A DNA stretch of 64,000 nucleotides from NCBI GenBank assembly GCA_016859345.1, contig CM029111.1, positions 14,139,714 through 14,203,713 on the forward strand, given 5' to 3'. Of the stretch, positions 36,601 through 49,000 are shown piece by piece. Numbering within the stretch: the first letter of the stretch is position 1; each line of letters begins with the position of its first letter. Under the pieces are notes generated by a model, which did no database searches, was not told the DNA's origin, and saw nothing but the letters and a program-made list of their open reading frames with translations. Made by a program: the position numbers and the translations under genes. The stretch comes from Istiophorus platypterus (lineage: Eukaryota; Chordata; Actinopteri; Istiophoriformes; Istiophoridae).

Positions 36601-39600
36601 AATGTGTATTTAGTTGAAGCTTTAAATGAATAACAATGAAATCAGTATTAAAAATTAAGTAATTTAACACTTATACACCGATGAGGACATTGTTTTTTAG
36701 TGTTGATTTTTTTTCTTTTTTTTTCTTTTTTTTCTGCTACTGTGAATAATAGTTACAACTATGCAAATCTGTTTTTCCACATTAACGTGCAACAGTGTCA
36801 TAGTCGCAATTGCGTAAAAGCAGTAAGAGCAGGAAACTATGCCTTGCTCTTCTTTTTCCACAAGGACAAGCAGTTGATAAGGTCTTTGATATTTTTACTA
36901 ATTTTTACTTTTTAAATCTCACATACACAGCTCAAGATATATCCACCTTCTAGCCTCTTTTACATCCTGCACATTTCCTTTTCTCTGTTTATTATTTGAA
37001 CACTGATGTTCCCTGTCTACAGAGATGTGAAGCCAATTGAACACCAGCTCCGCCCAAAAGGTTTGGGTCTTGGAGCAGATCGTTCAGCGATAAAGGACCT
37101 GGAGCCCACCAGACACAAGCGACCCCCCAAGCCAGGCGAGGAGCGAGAGAAGGAGGAGGAACTAGTGATGGGTCCTGGGGGCTGTGTGCTGGTGGCGTCA
37201 GGGGCTCATAAGGATCTGTATGGCAAGGTACAACAGATCTGGAATTTTTGTAGACACTCTATGTGCAGTAATGCATATCCCACAATTTCTTATCATTTCT
37301 ATATGTTGTGTTCTCTGACTTCCCCCTTTACCTTTTGTTCGTGTGCTGCAGATTGAAGGTGTTGATCCAGACAATGCTAGAGTTGTGGTGAAGCTGGCTA
37401 TTGGCGGCAAGACAGTGACAATCAGCCAGTACGCCATTAAACTGGTTGGGTGCAAGGAATATGACAAATATAGCAAAGACCTCAGTGAGTAACTCTGAAA
37501 AGAAAAAGAAAAGAAATAAAAAAGGACAACATTTACAGAACGATATCTGGATGCTAATGGACTTTGATTTTGTGTTCTGGGATGTCACATTAGATAATAT
37601 TTTCATTAAATATCTAAATACAGTTGTCTCACTTTCCAAATTAAGTTATTATAATGTATATTTTCTTATATTATAATAAGAAAGTGACAATAGCAATATG
37701 ATACATGTTTATCAAACAGAAATGACCAGTAACGTTATCAAATATAATTATAACATTAATTATCACATTAGGATGACCATGTCTGAGGGTTCCAGTTGAA
37801 GTACCAAGTCTGAAGCAGCCTGATGCTGCGTCTGAAGCCGAGTCGATTAGACAGTTGAGGGTAAACTAATCAACTAATATGATAATCAATTAATTGTTTA
37901 ACAAAGCAAAAAACTCCCCAGGATTCAATGGTTGCTGCTTCCAGCAGTGAATATTTGCTAGTTTTCTTAGTTTGCTATCTTAGTTTGAGACTGTTGTTGT
38001 AACAAAACAAACAACTTCAAAATGTCAACCTGGGCTTTGGGAAAAGAGAATTCTTAGCTATTTGTAGATCAAACGCTAATTGAGAAAATAACTGGCAGAT
38101 AAATCTATAATGAAATGACTGACTGGGCTAAACAGATTTACCCTCTAGTCTGGTGACATTTCAGGCTTCATGTGGGAGGAAGAAAAGACAGAACAGCAAT
38201 TCAGCCAATTCAATTCAGCTTGTTTTTTTTTTGTTGTTGTTGTTTTTTCAGCAATAAAAGTGCCCTACACCATGAATACAAATCCAATCACTCAGAAACC
38301 AAACACTCATGAGACTCCAGTATCTATGTTTTAGTGTTTGCCACATTTTACTCTATACCAGTAACGCTGTTTATCCGCTGACCAGGTCGCCTCAGTAAAG
38401 CCCACAAAGACAAGGAAAAGGAGAAAGAGAAAGAGAGAGAGCGAGAGAAGGAGCGACAGAGACGGGAGGAGAAAGAGAGGCGTAGCAATGACGACCAGGT
38501 AAAACACAAGTCTTCAGAAAGAGATGGAGGACGAGATGAGAGGAAGCGGAAACACAGAGAATCAAGTCCAGACAGGTACATCTCCGCCAAAAGATGATTT
38601 CTTATCAACCTGTATCGTTGAATTTTATTATCTTATCCATTTTTACCACACTGAACTTTCTCATTTAACTTTTATTTCGTACAACGTACTGTACCACACT
38701 GGAATATTTTTTTTTGCCTGTGTTTTTCCCTATAGAGAGAAGCCTCAGGTGAAAGAAGCGAGGCGGCCCCCAGCTCCCCCCTCATGGCTCCAGAGAGACT
38801 TGAAAGTGCGCTTTGTAGACAAAACTTTCAAAGGGGGCAGGTACTACAACTCAAAGGTACTAACAGATATACCATGAACCGGTAACCACACTCCACCCTG
38901 CTTAGCTTTAAAGAATTCCCATATTAATATTATTCTACTGACCTAGTCTACTTTGGATCAGGAAGTGTTGAGGGAACTTTATGGACCATCCTGTTTGAAA
39001 ATATTAAACTCACCTGGTTCATTACCCAGTTACTTCTACACATATATTTCATTCTACGGTGGATGTTTGTTGTTAATTATTTTTAACATACTGTTAAAAG
39101 GGGAGCAAAAGTGCTGACCAGTCACAGAAACACCAGTAAAAAATTCCACTACATCATTGGCTGCGATTTTAGTCATTATACTTTTTCTTCTAGATGTGTG
39201 TGGAGGATGTCCTGACACCAAGTACCTGTGTGTGTCGAACTGAAGAGGGAAGACTGTTAGACGGTGAGTCATTGATGCCTTCTCAGTCTCTCTCTCTCTG
39301 TTATTTCTCTGTTTCTGCAGTCACTTTTTTTATTCCCTAATTAAAGTTGTACATGGAATGTGATGTGCAAAGTGTGTTTTGTATCCGTGTCTGTGAATTT
39401 TTACAATACATCTGTTACTGTGAAAATCATGGAGCCAGGTAGTTCCTGCTGCTCATAGATTGTTTGGTATGTCTCATTGGTTAAAGGTGAGCATATCATC
39501 TATTGAGTATAAAAGGATAAAACAGGATAAAAAAAGGGTAAAACAGATAATATGATTTTCAGGTCCAGCACAGACAGATTTTTAGGAATTTAAAGGAATA

Positions 39601-40722
39601 GTTTGTAATAATATTAGGAAATGTATGTTTTCTTGCTAAGAGTTAGATGAGAAGATCAATACGTCTCTCATATTTTAATTTAGAGCTACAACCAGAAGAC
39701 TGTTAGCTTAGTATAGCATAAAGACTTGGCGTCAGGGAAAACATGCCTGGCTCTGTCGAGAGGTTAAAAAAAAATCCATAAAACCACAACCTACAGATTT
39801 AATGAGATATTACGCTTCAAAGATGCTCACAGGCAGATTATTTCTTTATCTCTTTAAAAAAAAAAAAAAAAAGCCAAGCCAGCTGTTTCCCCTACCAATC
39901 TTTATGCTAAGCTCATGGTCACCTGCGTGGCTTTGAGTTGTATTCATCTTCTCATCTAACTCCCAGCAAGCAAGCAAATATTTTTGGAAATGTCAAACTA
40001 TCCACTTACAGTTAGATCATATTGATATTCCTTAAGTTTGACAGGTATTTCCCAAGCGTATGTTGATCATTGATTTGGATTATGTGCTATTCCTTGATAC
40101 GCATGTAGTCCTGTCTTCAGCATTGACAAAAGAGACTTTTTTTTCTGGGGGAAAGTGACTAAATTGTTTCTTTAATTAATTTTCATAACACCCAAGTTAT
40201 TCTTATAGCAGAAAGTCTCACTGCTTATTTTTGGCAATGAATGTAATGTTGAACTACACACTTAGGAATGATTCCTTATCGGCAGTCATTATCAGAGCAT
40301 GTAGAAATGTGATCCCAGGTAATCACTCTACCTCTGACTGGTACTATATTAGCTGTTACTGTAGAAAAGTCTCAGTTAATTAACCCAATGTCTCTTCTTG
40401 TGGTGGCAGATGTGAAGCAGGACATGCTGGAAACCATCATCCCAAAAAGTGAATATGATTCTATAATGGTTGTATTGGGCGAACACAGGGGTCAGGTGAG
40501 CAAAGGACCGTCGGGATCATCTGTCCTGCAGCGTTTGTGCACTGGCTTGAATGAAACTGTTACTAATGACTGTATTTACACTTTTCCGTTCAGGTTGGCC
40601 GTATTCTCCAGCGGGACAAGAACAAGTGCAGAGCGATGGTTCAACTCGACCGATATGAGGAGAAAGTGTTCACCCTGGACTATGACTCCATTTGTCACTA
40701 TGTGGGAGCAGCAAACCATTGA
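33456..40722 (+). CDS. gpkow: G-patch and KOW domain splicing factor GPKOW
   Basis: GPKOW is a nuclear RNA-binding, spliceosome-associated protein that binds the helicase DHX16 through its G-patch. Eleven exons: 33456-33648, 33877-34046, 34787-34932, 36150-36256, 37023-37227, 37352-37484, 38386-38575, 38736-38856, 39194-39263, 40410-40495 and 40594-40722. Order: N-terminal SFGFTK segment, G-patch in exon 4 (AYGLAMLKGMGWKKGEGIGR), KOW1 in exons 5-6 (GAHKDLYGKIEGVDPD), Lys/Glu/Arg-rich linker in exon 7, KOW2-type segments in exons 8-11 (WLQRDLKVRFVDK, YYNSK). All junctions from exon 2 on keep phase. The exons total 1550 bases, one short of a multiple of three, because exon 1 shows a frameshift between its ATG and the conserved frame. 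With that corrected the protein would be about 516 residues, against 476 in human. Confidence 0.95.
36370..36610. repeat. AT-rich dispersed fish repeat in gpkow intron 4
   Basis: Contains GAAAATTAATTGG, TTAATTGCTTAATTAGTTTAATC, TCAAATGTGAGGATTTGCTCCTTTTCTC and AGCTCTCAGAAAATTGAATG. The block order is that of the family at 6190 and 27870. Confidence 0.55.
37850..38115. repeat. AT-rich dispersed fish repeat in gpkow intron 6
   Basis: Has CTAATCAACTAATATGATAATCAATTAATTG near its left end and GAGAAAATAACTGGCAGATAAATC at its right end, with a CAAATGTC/GGCTTTGGG-type middle. Decayed member of the same family. Confidence 0.5.
39592..40010. repeat. Percomorph foldback repeat, copy 5, in gpkow intron 9
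   Basis: The left arm has AGGAATAGTTTG..AAATGTATGTTTTCTTGC, then AGAGTTAGATGAGAAGATCAATAC. The right arm has TTCATCTTCTCATCTAACTC, then CAGCAAGCAAGCAAATATTTTTGGAAATGTCAAACTATCC, the reverse complement of the left. A TTATGCTAAGC core and an A-tract lie between. The inverted arms are clearest in this copy. Confidence 0.85.
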
Positions 40723-40846
40723 TCTACATATTTCCAATTTTTATTCAAATGCTATGAGTCCTCTTTCATCCCATTGGACCCTAAATTTGGACTTTCTAAT
40801 ATTCAGAAAATAATGGAAGTAAAATTTTAATACATTGCAATTTTAT

Positions 40847-40852
40847 AATAAA
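40847..40852 (+). terminator. gpkow: gpkow poly(A) signal
   Basis: AATAAA lies 125 bases after the gpkow stop codon, so the 3' untranslated region is very short. The opposite-strand pqbp1 signal is at 40902-40907. Confidence 0.8.
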
Positions 40853-40901
40853 ACGTCAAGAAAAATTGCAATGAGTCCTTTTCACAGTCATTTTTTTAAA
40901 G

Positions 40902-40907
40902 TTTATT
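40902..40907 (-). terminator. pqbp1: pqbp1 poly(A) signal
   Basis: TTTATT on the plus strand reads AATAAA on the minus strand, about 280 bases after the pqbp1 stop codon. Transcripts of the two convergent genes therefore end within a few tens of bases of each other. Confidence 0.75.
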
Positions 40908-41183
40908 AGCAAATGATGACCCAGTAATTGCCCTGGAAACAAAGAGAGGGTCAATCTTTAGGTCATATAAAAACATATTTACAACTGTTCTCCACATTTA
41001 ACTACAGATCGAATGCACAGGTGGTACAAAAGCTGAGCACACCCTTTTCTGACATGTTCACACATTTCACAATGAAAAGAAAACTCAAGAGAGGTCAGTC
41101 TGTAGTAGCAAATGTTAAGATGTGAGTGAAGTGATGACAAAGCTGCATCACTGTCAACTGTTCTCTTCCTGGGAGAGCGCAGC

Positions 41184-43895
41184 TCACTCCTTGGGTATTT
41201 GGTTGGCTGCGTTAGCCCGAAGCACGGCTCCCGGGCTGGGGTATGGCCGCTGCTGGAACAGAGGCCCTGCCGCTGTGGTGTCTGCGCCCGTCTTTGCTTC
41301 ATTGCGCTTGGGCAGGCCACTTGACCACGTGCCCCTGTGAAGACAATGTGCATTTTTAATTAACTGTCTGACTTAATACATTATGATCGTGCCTTAAAGG
41401 GGCACTCCGCAAAATTTTCCATGTCGAAATCTGTTTACCGGACACGACCGGTACGTCTGAGCCTGTGATAACTGTTGTACGTGTTCTGTGGCTCTGGCGG
41501 AGCTTTGTCAAGTCTGTGACAATAACCCTGATGATGTTACAGAGTGATCATTGCGGTTATTTCAGTTTGATCATGGAGTCTTTATATATAACAAAGCCTG
41601 CTATTCGAACGGGAGGCGTCAAGTTTGAAGGACATGGGGGTTTATTGGGAAAGGGTATAATGAAAAGACTTAGAGTTGCATTGTGGGAAATGTGCGAGCC
41701 AGTGTTTTTCAAGCTTAACCCATACGAACTGAACCGTGGACACCTCTGGATGAAGCTTTCTAGATAGTACATTTAAATTAGATGACAAAATAGTACAAAA
41801 CAAAATTATGTTTGAGCTTAATCCACACTAGGGACAGAAATTCAATATTCTGCTCTCTCTTTGACCGTGTTCTCTCTCCCGTTCTTAGTGAGGCTTTTGC
41901 AAGTCTCCCAGCCTTATGGAAGTGCAGTACTAAAAGGGCTTGAGTACCCTTTTCCTGACTGTAAATACTTTACCTTGGGGCATCGGAATAAGCACTTGGA
42001 TCCATTGGGTCCATCTCGTCATCTTTTCTACCTGAAAGGAAAATACACATGCATCATCCAGTTATGTAAAAAAAAAAAAAAATCAAGTAGAAATTTTTTG
42101 TGTAGTATGTGAAAGATGTTAACATTACCTCTTTTGCTCTTGCCGTACGGTGCAATGTCATCCCTCCGCTGCTTCCTTCGGTCCCTGTCCCTCCCGTCGT
42201 CCCTCTCTCGGTCTCTGTCCCGTTCCCTTTCCCGATCTCTCTCTCTGTCCCGCTCACGCTCTCTGTCCAACTTCTCAAATTGCCTCTCAATTCTTTCTTC
42301 TCCTCCATCAACTAACAAAATAAAACAAGGGAAAAGTCAGTAAATAAACTATTGCCAGGGTGTGGCAAAAAAAAAAAAAAAAAAATTTCGACCAGAGTGT
42401 AGAGCGACAATACATCCTGAGTCTTACATTAAAAGTGTAACACATGTCCATGGAGGTGGGAGAGAAACTGACCTAAAACTTTTGAGCTGCTTTTAACTCT
42501 TACCCTCACCCAAGCAAAGAGTAAATACTCTGTAGCTGAGACCAAGCCTTATATCTGCATTGTAGTTGCTCGCGTATGAATTATGGCTCGACCTGTCTAA
42601 CCGATAAAGTAACATGGTGTCCCGTGGCACAGAGAAGGCTCATCAGTGTGCTCAAGTATTCACCCTCTCCTACTTCATCTTATCAAGCAACACACCATAT
42701 ACTGATCATAATTTTAATGCGTCATAGATGTGCACCAGAAGTTAGCGCGGGGGTTTCATAATGTTGTACCTCTTAGTTTCTTGGCAGCTTTTGTCACCAC
42801 TGAAGATGGGTCGTTTGGGGAAAGCCAGGCCACCAAATCAGTCTCCACATTCCAGTAGTAAGGAAGACCACTGTGGTTTGAAGGAAAAAATGAAATAAAA
42901 ATGAATTTGCAGCCTTAACAGTAATCTGTGAAACATATTAAGGAAACTATTTTATTTGATGATTTAAAAAAATACACTGTAGCTCAGTAATTACTATAAT
43001 AGCAGTACAATAACTGAAGATAAAAACCCATTTGTTGTCCTTCAACATGCAATAAAACCACAATACTAAACTATAAAACTATAAACACATATAGCCGCTA
43101 ACATGATGGGACTAGGGTTGGGGCCCAGAGCATTAAATATTAAATAAATAATACGTTATGCCCAAAGTAATCATGAATCCTCATGAAATAATCCAATATA
43201 TTTTCTTTAAAGGTTTTTATTTCACAAAGTCATTTCAACCACTTTTCATCACAAAGTCTGGTAATGATAATTCAGGATACAAATTAATGAGATGTGGAAA
43301 ATGTGGACTTACTGGCCAGAAAAACTGACCCACATTATGACATTTGAAATAAGCTAAATTCGCCATTAAATCAGTGGCAGAGTGAGGCTGGTGTTCCCAT
43401 GTAAACCCCTGTAATAAATAAATAAATAAATAAAATCTGCTGTTGGACTCAATTCAACACCATAATAATAACACCTGAGTAAAAACAAATATGATTTTAA
43501 TCTCTTGATATTGTTACAAGAGTTATAAATTTAAAATGTTAAGTATGTTACTGTATCAGTCAACATTATCAACATATTGTACAAATCGAGTATACATACC
43601 AAGCGGGGTCAAACACTTTGTACCAGTTTGGTGGTAGATTCTCTAGTCTGGTGGCTTCATAATCTACATTGTTGTCATCATAATCTTCAGCAATAATCTC
43701 CTCATCTGCCTCTGGATGAATTGGAGGAGACACATTATTACATGACCCAGGGAAGTATGAAGCATAAGGTAAAATGTCTGACTGCCACAGATCATGGATG
43801 TTCTTAAAAAAAAAATGTTTCCTATTACCTTGCTCCGTCGCTTTAACAATCCCTCTCTTGGCCAAGCGGGCCAGTAGTGCCGGAGGTAGAGGCAT
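41184..43895 (-). CDS. pqbp1: Polyglutamine-binding protein 1
   Basis: PQBP1 is a nuclear WW-domain protein that works with the U5 snRNP (binding TXNL4A) in pre-mRNA splicing. Six coding exons, read leftward: 43895-43829, 43711-43600, 42870-42770, 42311-42129, 42031-41974 and 41334-41184. These total 672 bases, or 223 residues, against 265 in human. It starts MPLPPALLARLAKRGIVK, like human MPLPVALQTRLAKRGILK. The acidic stretch is EEIIAEDYDD. The WW domain (about 44-80) spans LPPNWYKVFDPACGLPYYWN and LVAWLSP. The low-complexity middle is a run of Arg/Glu and Arg/Asp dipeptides. The conserved tail has DPMDPSAYSDAPRGTW and RPYPSPGAVLRANA, which includes the known U5-15kD-binding motif. All phases fit. 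The ATG is one base after an acceptor, so the 5' untranslated region is mostly in an upstream exon. Confidence 0.97.
42129..42311 (-). CDS. pqbp1: pqbp1 Arg/Glu/Asp-repeat exon
   Basis: Encodes VDGGEERIERQFEKLD, then about 25 residues of alternating RE, RD and RDRE units, ending DDIAPYGKSKRG. It corresponds to the polar-amino-acid-rich domain of human PQBP1, but without the heptad DRSHEK/DRGHDK repeats. The exon is purine-rich on the coding strand and would be prone to slippage. Confidence 0.9.
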
Positions 43896-44149
43896 CCTGA
43901 AACACAGAGGGGGAGGATTAAGTCATGATGGAAACCTTTATCTACAGGCTACAGCAGGTGGAAGCAGGGACACACAGATATCATCAAAAAATATAGTTAC
44001 CCAATCACCCAAATAGTGAGAATAAAAATATTACTGGACTAACAACAACTATCATTTTTTAAGCTGACAAAATGCCCTACAATCATTTTTTTTTTTAAAC
44101 AAACAAACACAAACTGCGGTGTTTTTCGGTGTGTTAACCTGAAATTATA

Positions 44150-44420
44150 AACTGATCAACTGAATTAAATATTTTTTAATTTTAATAATCAATTTATTGC
44201 ATCAGTCATTTTTCATTCAAAAACTGAAACATTCTCTGGTTCTCACTTTTAAAATGTGGTGATTTAGTGTCTTTTTTTTATTCATATATGACAGGAATTG
44301 CATATTTTATAGACAAAACGAGGAAATTGAAGACATTTCTCGTCTTCTGAGAAATTGTGAATTACATTTTTCACTATTTTTCAACATTTCACATTCCAAA
44401 AGCCTGACTGAGAAAATAAT
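44150..44420. repeat. AT-rich dispersed fish repeat in the first pqbp1 intron
   Basis: Contains AATCAATTTATTGCATCAGTCATTTTTCATTC, GTGGTGATTTAGTGTC, AGACAAAACGAGGAAATTGAAGACATTTCTCGTC and GAAAATAATCAACAGATCATTC. Related to the 6190 and 27870 family. The rest of the roughly 2 kb intron shows nothing I can name. Confidence 0.5.
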
Positions 44421-45915
44421 CAACAGATCATTCAATAATAAAAATAACAGTTAGAAGCAGCACTACTGGTACAAATCATTGTTTAAACAACATTGCCAAA
44501 ATTTCACTGGCTCCAAATGTGAAAATCTGCTGGTTTTTATTAGGATCCTATGAGAGTAAACCAATTATATTTGGGTTTTGGGCTGTGGGAGAACAAAACA
44601 AGCAATCTGAAGATGTAAACTTGAGCTGAGGGAAATTGCAGTGGACATTAGTTAAGAAAATGATGGACAGATTAACCAATGATGTCTGCTCAGTATTATT
44701 TTGTATTAATTGCCAACATTGTACTCTTCTAGGCCTTTTGTCCTGTTCAGCTGCTTCATATTTTTGTCTGCTTTCTCCATGATATCTGCCTTATTGTTGC
44801 TAACTTACCATCTACCCAAGTTGAAATTAGGTTTTTTAATTTGTCTGACTAGGGCTCTTTTGCAGTGATGTTGATCGCTGTGCAGTGACTGTGCAAAATT
44901 GAAAAAACTACATAAGTAAAAAAACAAAATCAAGCAATTAAAATATCAATCCATTGCATCTCTAGTGGTATACATAGATTGAAAATATTAAACTTTTGCA
45001 ACATTCACGTAGCTGCTTAATTTACCACTGCCAATGCAAAGTACTGGTAAAGTCAGTAACAGTGCAACAGGGCTTAACACACATGCAACAATGAGTTTGA
45101 TCAAACATTTACAAACAGAGACTGACCACTGACTTGCAAGCTATTGGAGAGAAAATCATTATTTATGTAATATTTCAGTCAGACAGCAATTGAGAGATGG
45201 CCCCTAACTAAGTGTTACTATGGGGGTGGGTTAGCTTTTATTGTCGGATTCATACAGCGAATACAAGTTTTCCAGGGGCCTTCTGATTCATTGAGTATCC
45301 ATCTGTTGAATATCCAACTTCAGACTGATATTATCGTGGTATTCAGGCCCCTTCTTTTTTTTGCATTTTCACAAATGAAATAAAGATTTCACAAATTCGA
45401 AAACGTGTTTCAAAGAGTCTTTAGCTTTTCTGGGATAATCTAGTCCAGATTTGACGAATCCAAATATCGTGGGTTTTTTTTTTTATATCTGGAACTGGTC
45501 TGATATTTTTTTTAAAAAGCAGCAAATTTCCCCATTAACCCCCCGAATCGGAAGTTAGCTTCAGCGCCGTCTAGGTCGTCGTCGTCCTACGTGCTGCTTT
45601 CGTACCTTTGTGAAACGTTTGTTTGTTTGTTTGTTTGTTTTTGCTTTTGCTTTTACGGCTACGTTACTCTTAGCTGATCAGGCGCGACTAAAGATTTATC
45701 GATATAAAAAAGGAGATAATCTGCACATTGGAGTCAAACGAAATGTATTGAAACAAAATCGTCGCAGCGCCTGCTCGATAACTCCGTGGCAACGGCTGAA
45801 AAATGAGAGCAGCAAACGCATACGTGCGTCCAGGGGTTGACGTTTGAACTACACGAACATTAAACCTACACTTTCTGTGAAAATATAACGCATTAAAAAA
45901 TAATCTCGTCCTTAC

Positions 45916-45990
45916 CTGGATCAGAAAATCCAAAGATCGGACGACACGACTCTACAGAAACGGCACACGGCGCGCACAATGATGACGTTG
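45916..45990 (-). other. pqbp1: pqbp1 5' non-coding exon (right end approximate)
   Basis: On the minus strand, TTCTGATCCAG is followed by GTAAGG, a strong donor at 45915-45910. It can splice to the acceptor (TTTCAG) just before the pqbp1 start codon exon at 43896. There is no ATG in it. The transcription start is not visible; the right end given is a guess limited by the timm17b start at 46016. Confidence 0.65.
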
Positions 45991-46015
45991 CACCGCTCTC
46001 TTGACGACAACAAAC
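45917..46015. promoter_or_regulatory. Divergent promoter shared by pqbp1 and timm17b
   Basis: About 100 bases separate the pqbp1 first-exon donor from the timm17b ATG. The stretch is GC-rich (CACACGGCGCGCACAATG), has no TATA box, and has TGACGT at 45983-45988, the core of a CRE/ATF site. PQBP1 and TIMM17B are head-to-head neighbours in human too, so the arrangement looks conserved. Confidence 0.75.
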
Positions 46016-49000
46016 ATGGAGGAGTATGCCCGTGAACCTTGGTGAGATTAGCTTTTAAAACATTATTCTTTCCCGGCTTGTTCAGTGTTTGTCAACCTTG
46101 GACATTTTTCTTTCTTTTCTTTTCTTTCTTAATGTCTCATTCAGGTTATTTTGAGAGCAGAGAGGCCCCGCGGGGTTGGGTTAGCCGGCTAGCTTAGTGA
46201 ATTGTCAGGGATATAAAGAGATAAGGCTGTTGTCAGTAGGTTCCCTCTGCAAATAGTGTTAGCTTAAACAGCACTGGGTGTAAATGTATCTGTTTTTTAT
46301 GGTTGAAGACATGGTAAATAGAAGAAACTACATTGCAAATATAACTCAAACGTTACTTATATAATATTTGTAGCTATGTGGGTGTTATTGTGACAATATT
46401 ATTTGCAAATGTGTGTGTAGAGTTGAGACACTAGCTTAATTAGTAGCTTCGTGTTTGCTGGGATTTGTGAATGCGTGCAAGAATCAGTAAATGTTTATTC
46501 TCATCCGCAAGTGCACTGAGATTTGTATTTTTTTTTTAAATATACTGAAATTTATTGATGTGTGCACAAGTCTGTAAATGTGTACAGAGATTTGTAAATG
46601 CATATTCAAAAACAGAACTTTGCACTTAGATTTTAAAATGTGTACAAAAATCTGAAATAGTTTACTAGATTTGTGAATGTGTACGTAAATGTGCAAATGT
46701 GAATGAGATTAGTGCATGTTTAAAAAACATTAGCAAATTTATTTACTCAAAAATTCTGAACGTAAGTTGCCTATCAATGAATGAAAACTGTAAGTATTTA
46801 GCTTCAAGAGCTGAAAAAACAAAGTTCTTTATTTACAGCTCAGGTTCGCCTCGTAAATGTCTTTTACATGCAACTTTTGCAACACGGCTGCTGTGTCTGA
46901 CGTCTTCAAATGTTTGTGTTGCTTGAGATTTTCTTTGCCCTGAGCTCAGGCTCACACAGTTTATAAACTGTCTGCACACATCTGTATTTGTCAGTGTATA
47001 TATTTGTATATGGACTTCAGGGAGAATAGTTGCTGTGATACAGTGGCCAAGTAGGGATCTAAATAAATAAAGCACACACTTACAAATCATACTGCTACAA
47101 TAATGCCCACATATACTGTATAATATAGTTTAAGTTTGTGAAATAGAGCAAGCCTCCACCAGTCAACTGTGAGACAGAGAGATAGACTACAGTACTGATG
47201 TGAACTAAAGATAAACCCTGAACCAACTCCCAGGACACTATAACTATGACTTTGATATTGTGGTATATACATGCAGGGGTATTGATAGTATCCCTGGTTA
47301 TGATATTTAAAATAAATCTTTACTAACTCACTAAGTTTAGCTGTGAATCTTGGGCTAAAGTTGTAAAGTACAAGAAAACATATTTTACAACCCATGTTGG
47401 GCTGCAACGGAGAATTGTTTAGTGTGCCAATTGTTTTTTGATATAATGGGTTTCTATAATCTATGTTGGTATAGCTTTATGGTGCAGACATAACCGAGCA
47501 TTGAGTGATATATGCCTACAATTGTGTCTTTGCGATCCTGAAAATGCACATCTCACAGAACGAAGCCTAGATACATTTATACTTTTGATGTTAAATGATT
47601 TATCCAATCTTTACATTTACCTCCTCTCCCTTCTTAATGCCTTCCTGCAGTCCCTGGAGGATAGTGGATGACTGCGGCGGTGCTTTCACCATGGGAGCAA
47701 TTGGAGGAGGGGTGTTCCAGGCGATCAAAGGGTTTCGCAATGCCCCTGCAGTGAGTTCAAAATACAGTTGTTTGCTGTTGACTCACATCAGGTTTTCAAA
47801 GGCAAGAACTGACCAGTACTCTAATGTTTCAGGGTGTTGGACACCGACTGAGAGGTAGCGCAAATGCAGTGAGAATAAGAGCTCCACAGATTGGAGGTGA
47901 GGAGGTCTTGTTCTGAAACAATGTAAATCAAATTGTTACTTTACTAAGGCTCCTGGTTTTATAGAGTGGCTTCGGAAGGTATTCAGACACCTTAAATTTT
48001 TGGAAAGTTTATTGTGTTGTAGATTTAACTTTAAATTTCCATTTTGGCCGGAAATCTGCACCCAATCAAAACATGTTTTTAGAAAATTTTTAGAAAATTT
48101 GGAAATTACACTTTTTAAAAACATGTTTTTATTTTGTAATCGCGGATTACTGAGGATAAATTTATGGGCAAAAATGGTCATTTTAACCTTTTACAATTAA
48201 ATCTACAACACAATAGAGTGTGCAAAAAAGAGGTCTCAGAACTTTTTGAAGCCACTGTATAAGATTATGGTACATACTTCAGCATGAGGGTATCATATCA
48301 TCTTAATTACGTCCGAAACTGTTGTTTGTAATTGGGTGCTCAGAAGCCTCTCTCAGAATGATTGAGGGTCACAATTTCAGACTTACCAACCCTCACAGGT
48401 TTTTATTTGGTGGTTTTACAGGCAGCTTCGCTGTATGGGGTGGGCTCTTCTCCACAATTGACTGTGGTCTAGTACGCATCAGAGGGAAAGAAGATCCTTG
48501 GAACTCCATAACAAGCGGTGCACTGACTGGAGCTGTCCTTGCAGCACGCAGTAAGAAGAAGCCTGTATAGCACTGATCCATGAGCATGACACCACTTTGG
48601 TGTGTCACTCAGCGCATCACATTGATGGATTGAATGCATGGATTTTGTGTTTTTCTCCAGGTGGGCCCTTAGCTATGATGGGCTCTGCCATGATGGGGGG
48701 AATTTTGCTCGCCCTCATCGAGGGTTTTGGGATCCTCCTCACCAGATATACAGCGCAGCAGTTTCAGAATCGTGAGTGAAGCTGATCAATTTTTGCAAAA
48801 TCTATTGTATAAAAATCAAAAAATAAAAATCATTTGGTCCCTCAAAGGACTTCTGTGTATTTAGAATCTAAGGTATGAACATATATATAATTTTTTTAAT
48901 TCAAAATTTTACTGCAATAATATCATAAACTTTATTTTTTACCAAAGTTAAAAACTGCTTTGTAATGTTATACCAGGTAAAGGAATGCCTGGTAGAATGT

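Noticed and set aside
47936..48200. Overlapping frames on both strands in timm17b intron 3
   Set aside because: They arise from the palindromic MITE and look like neither transposase nor any known protein.
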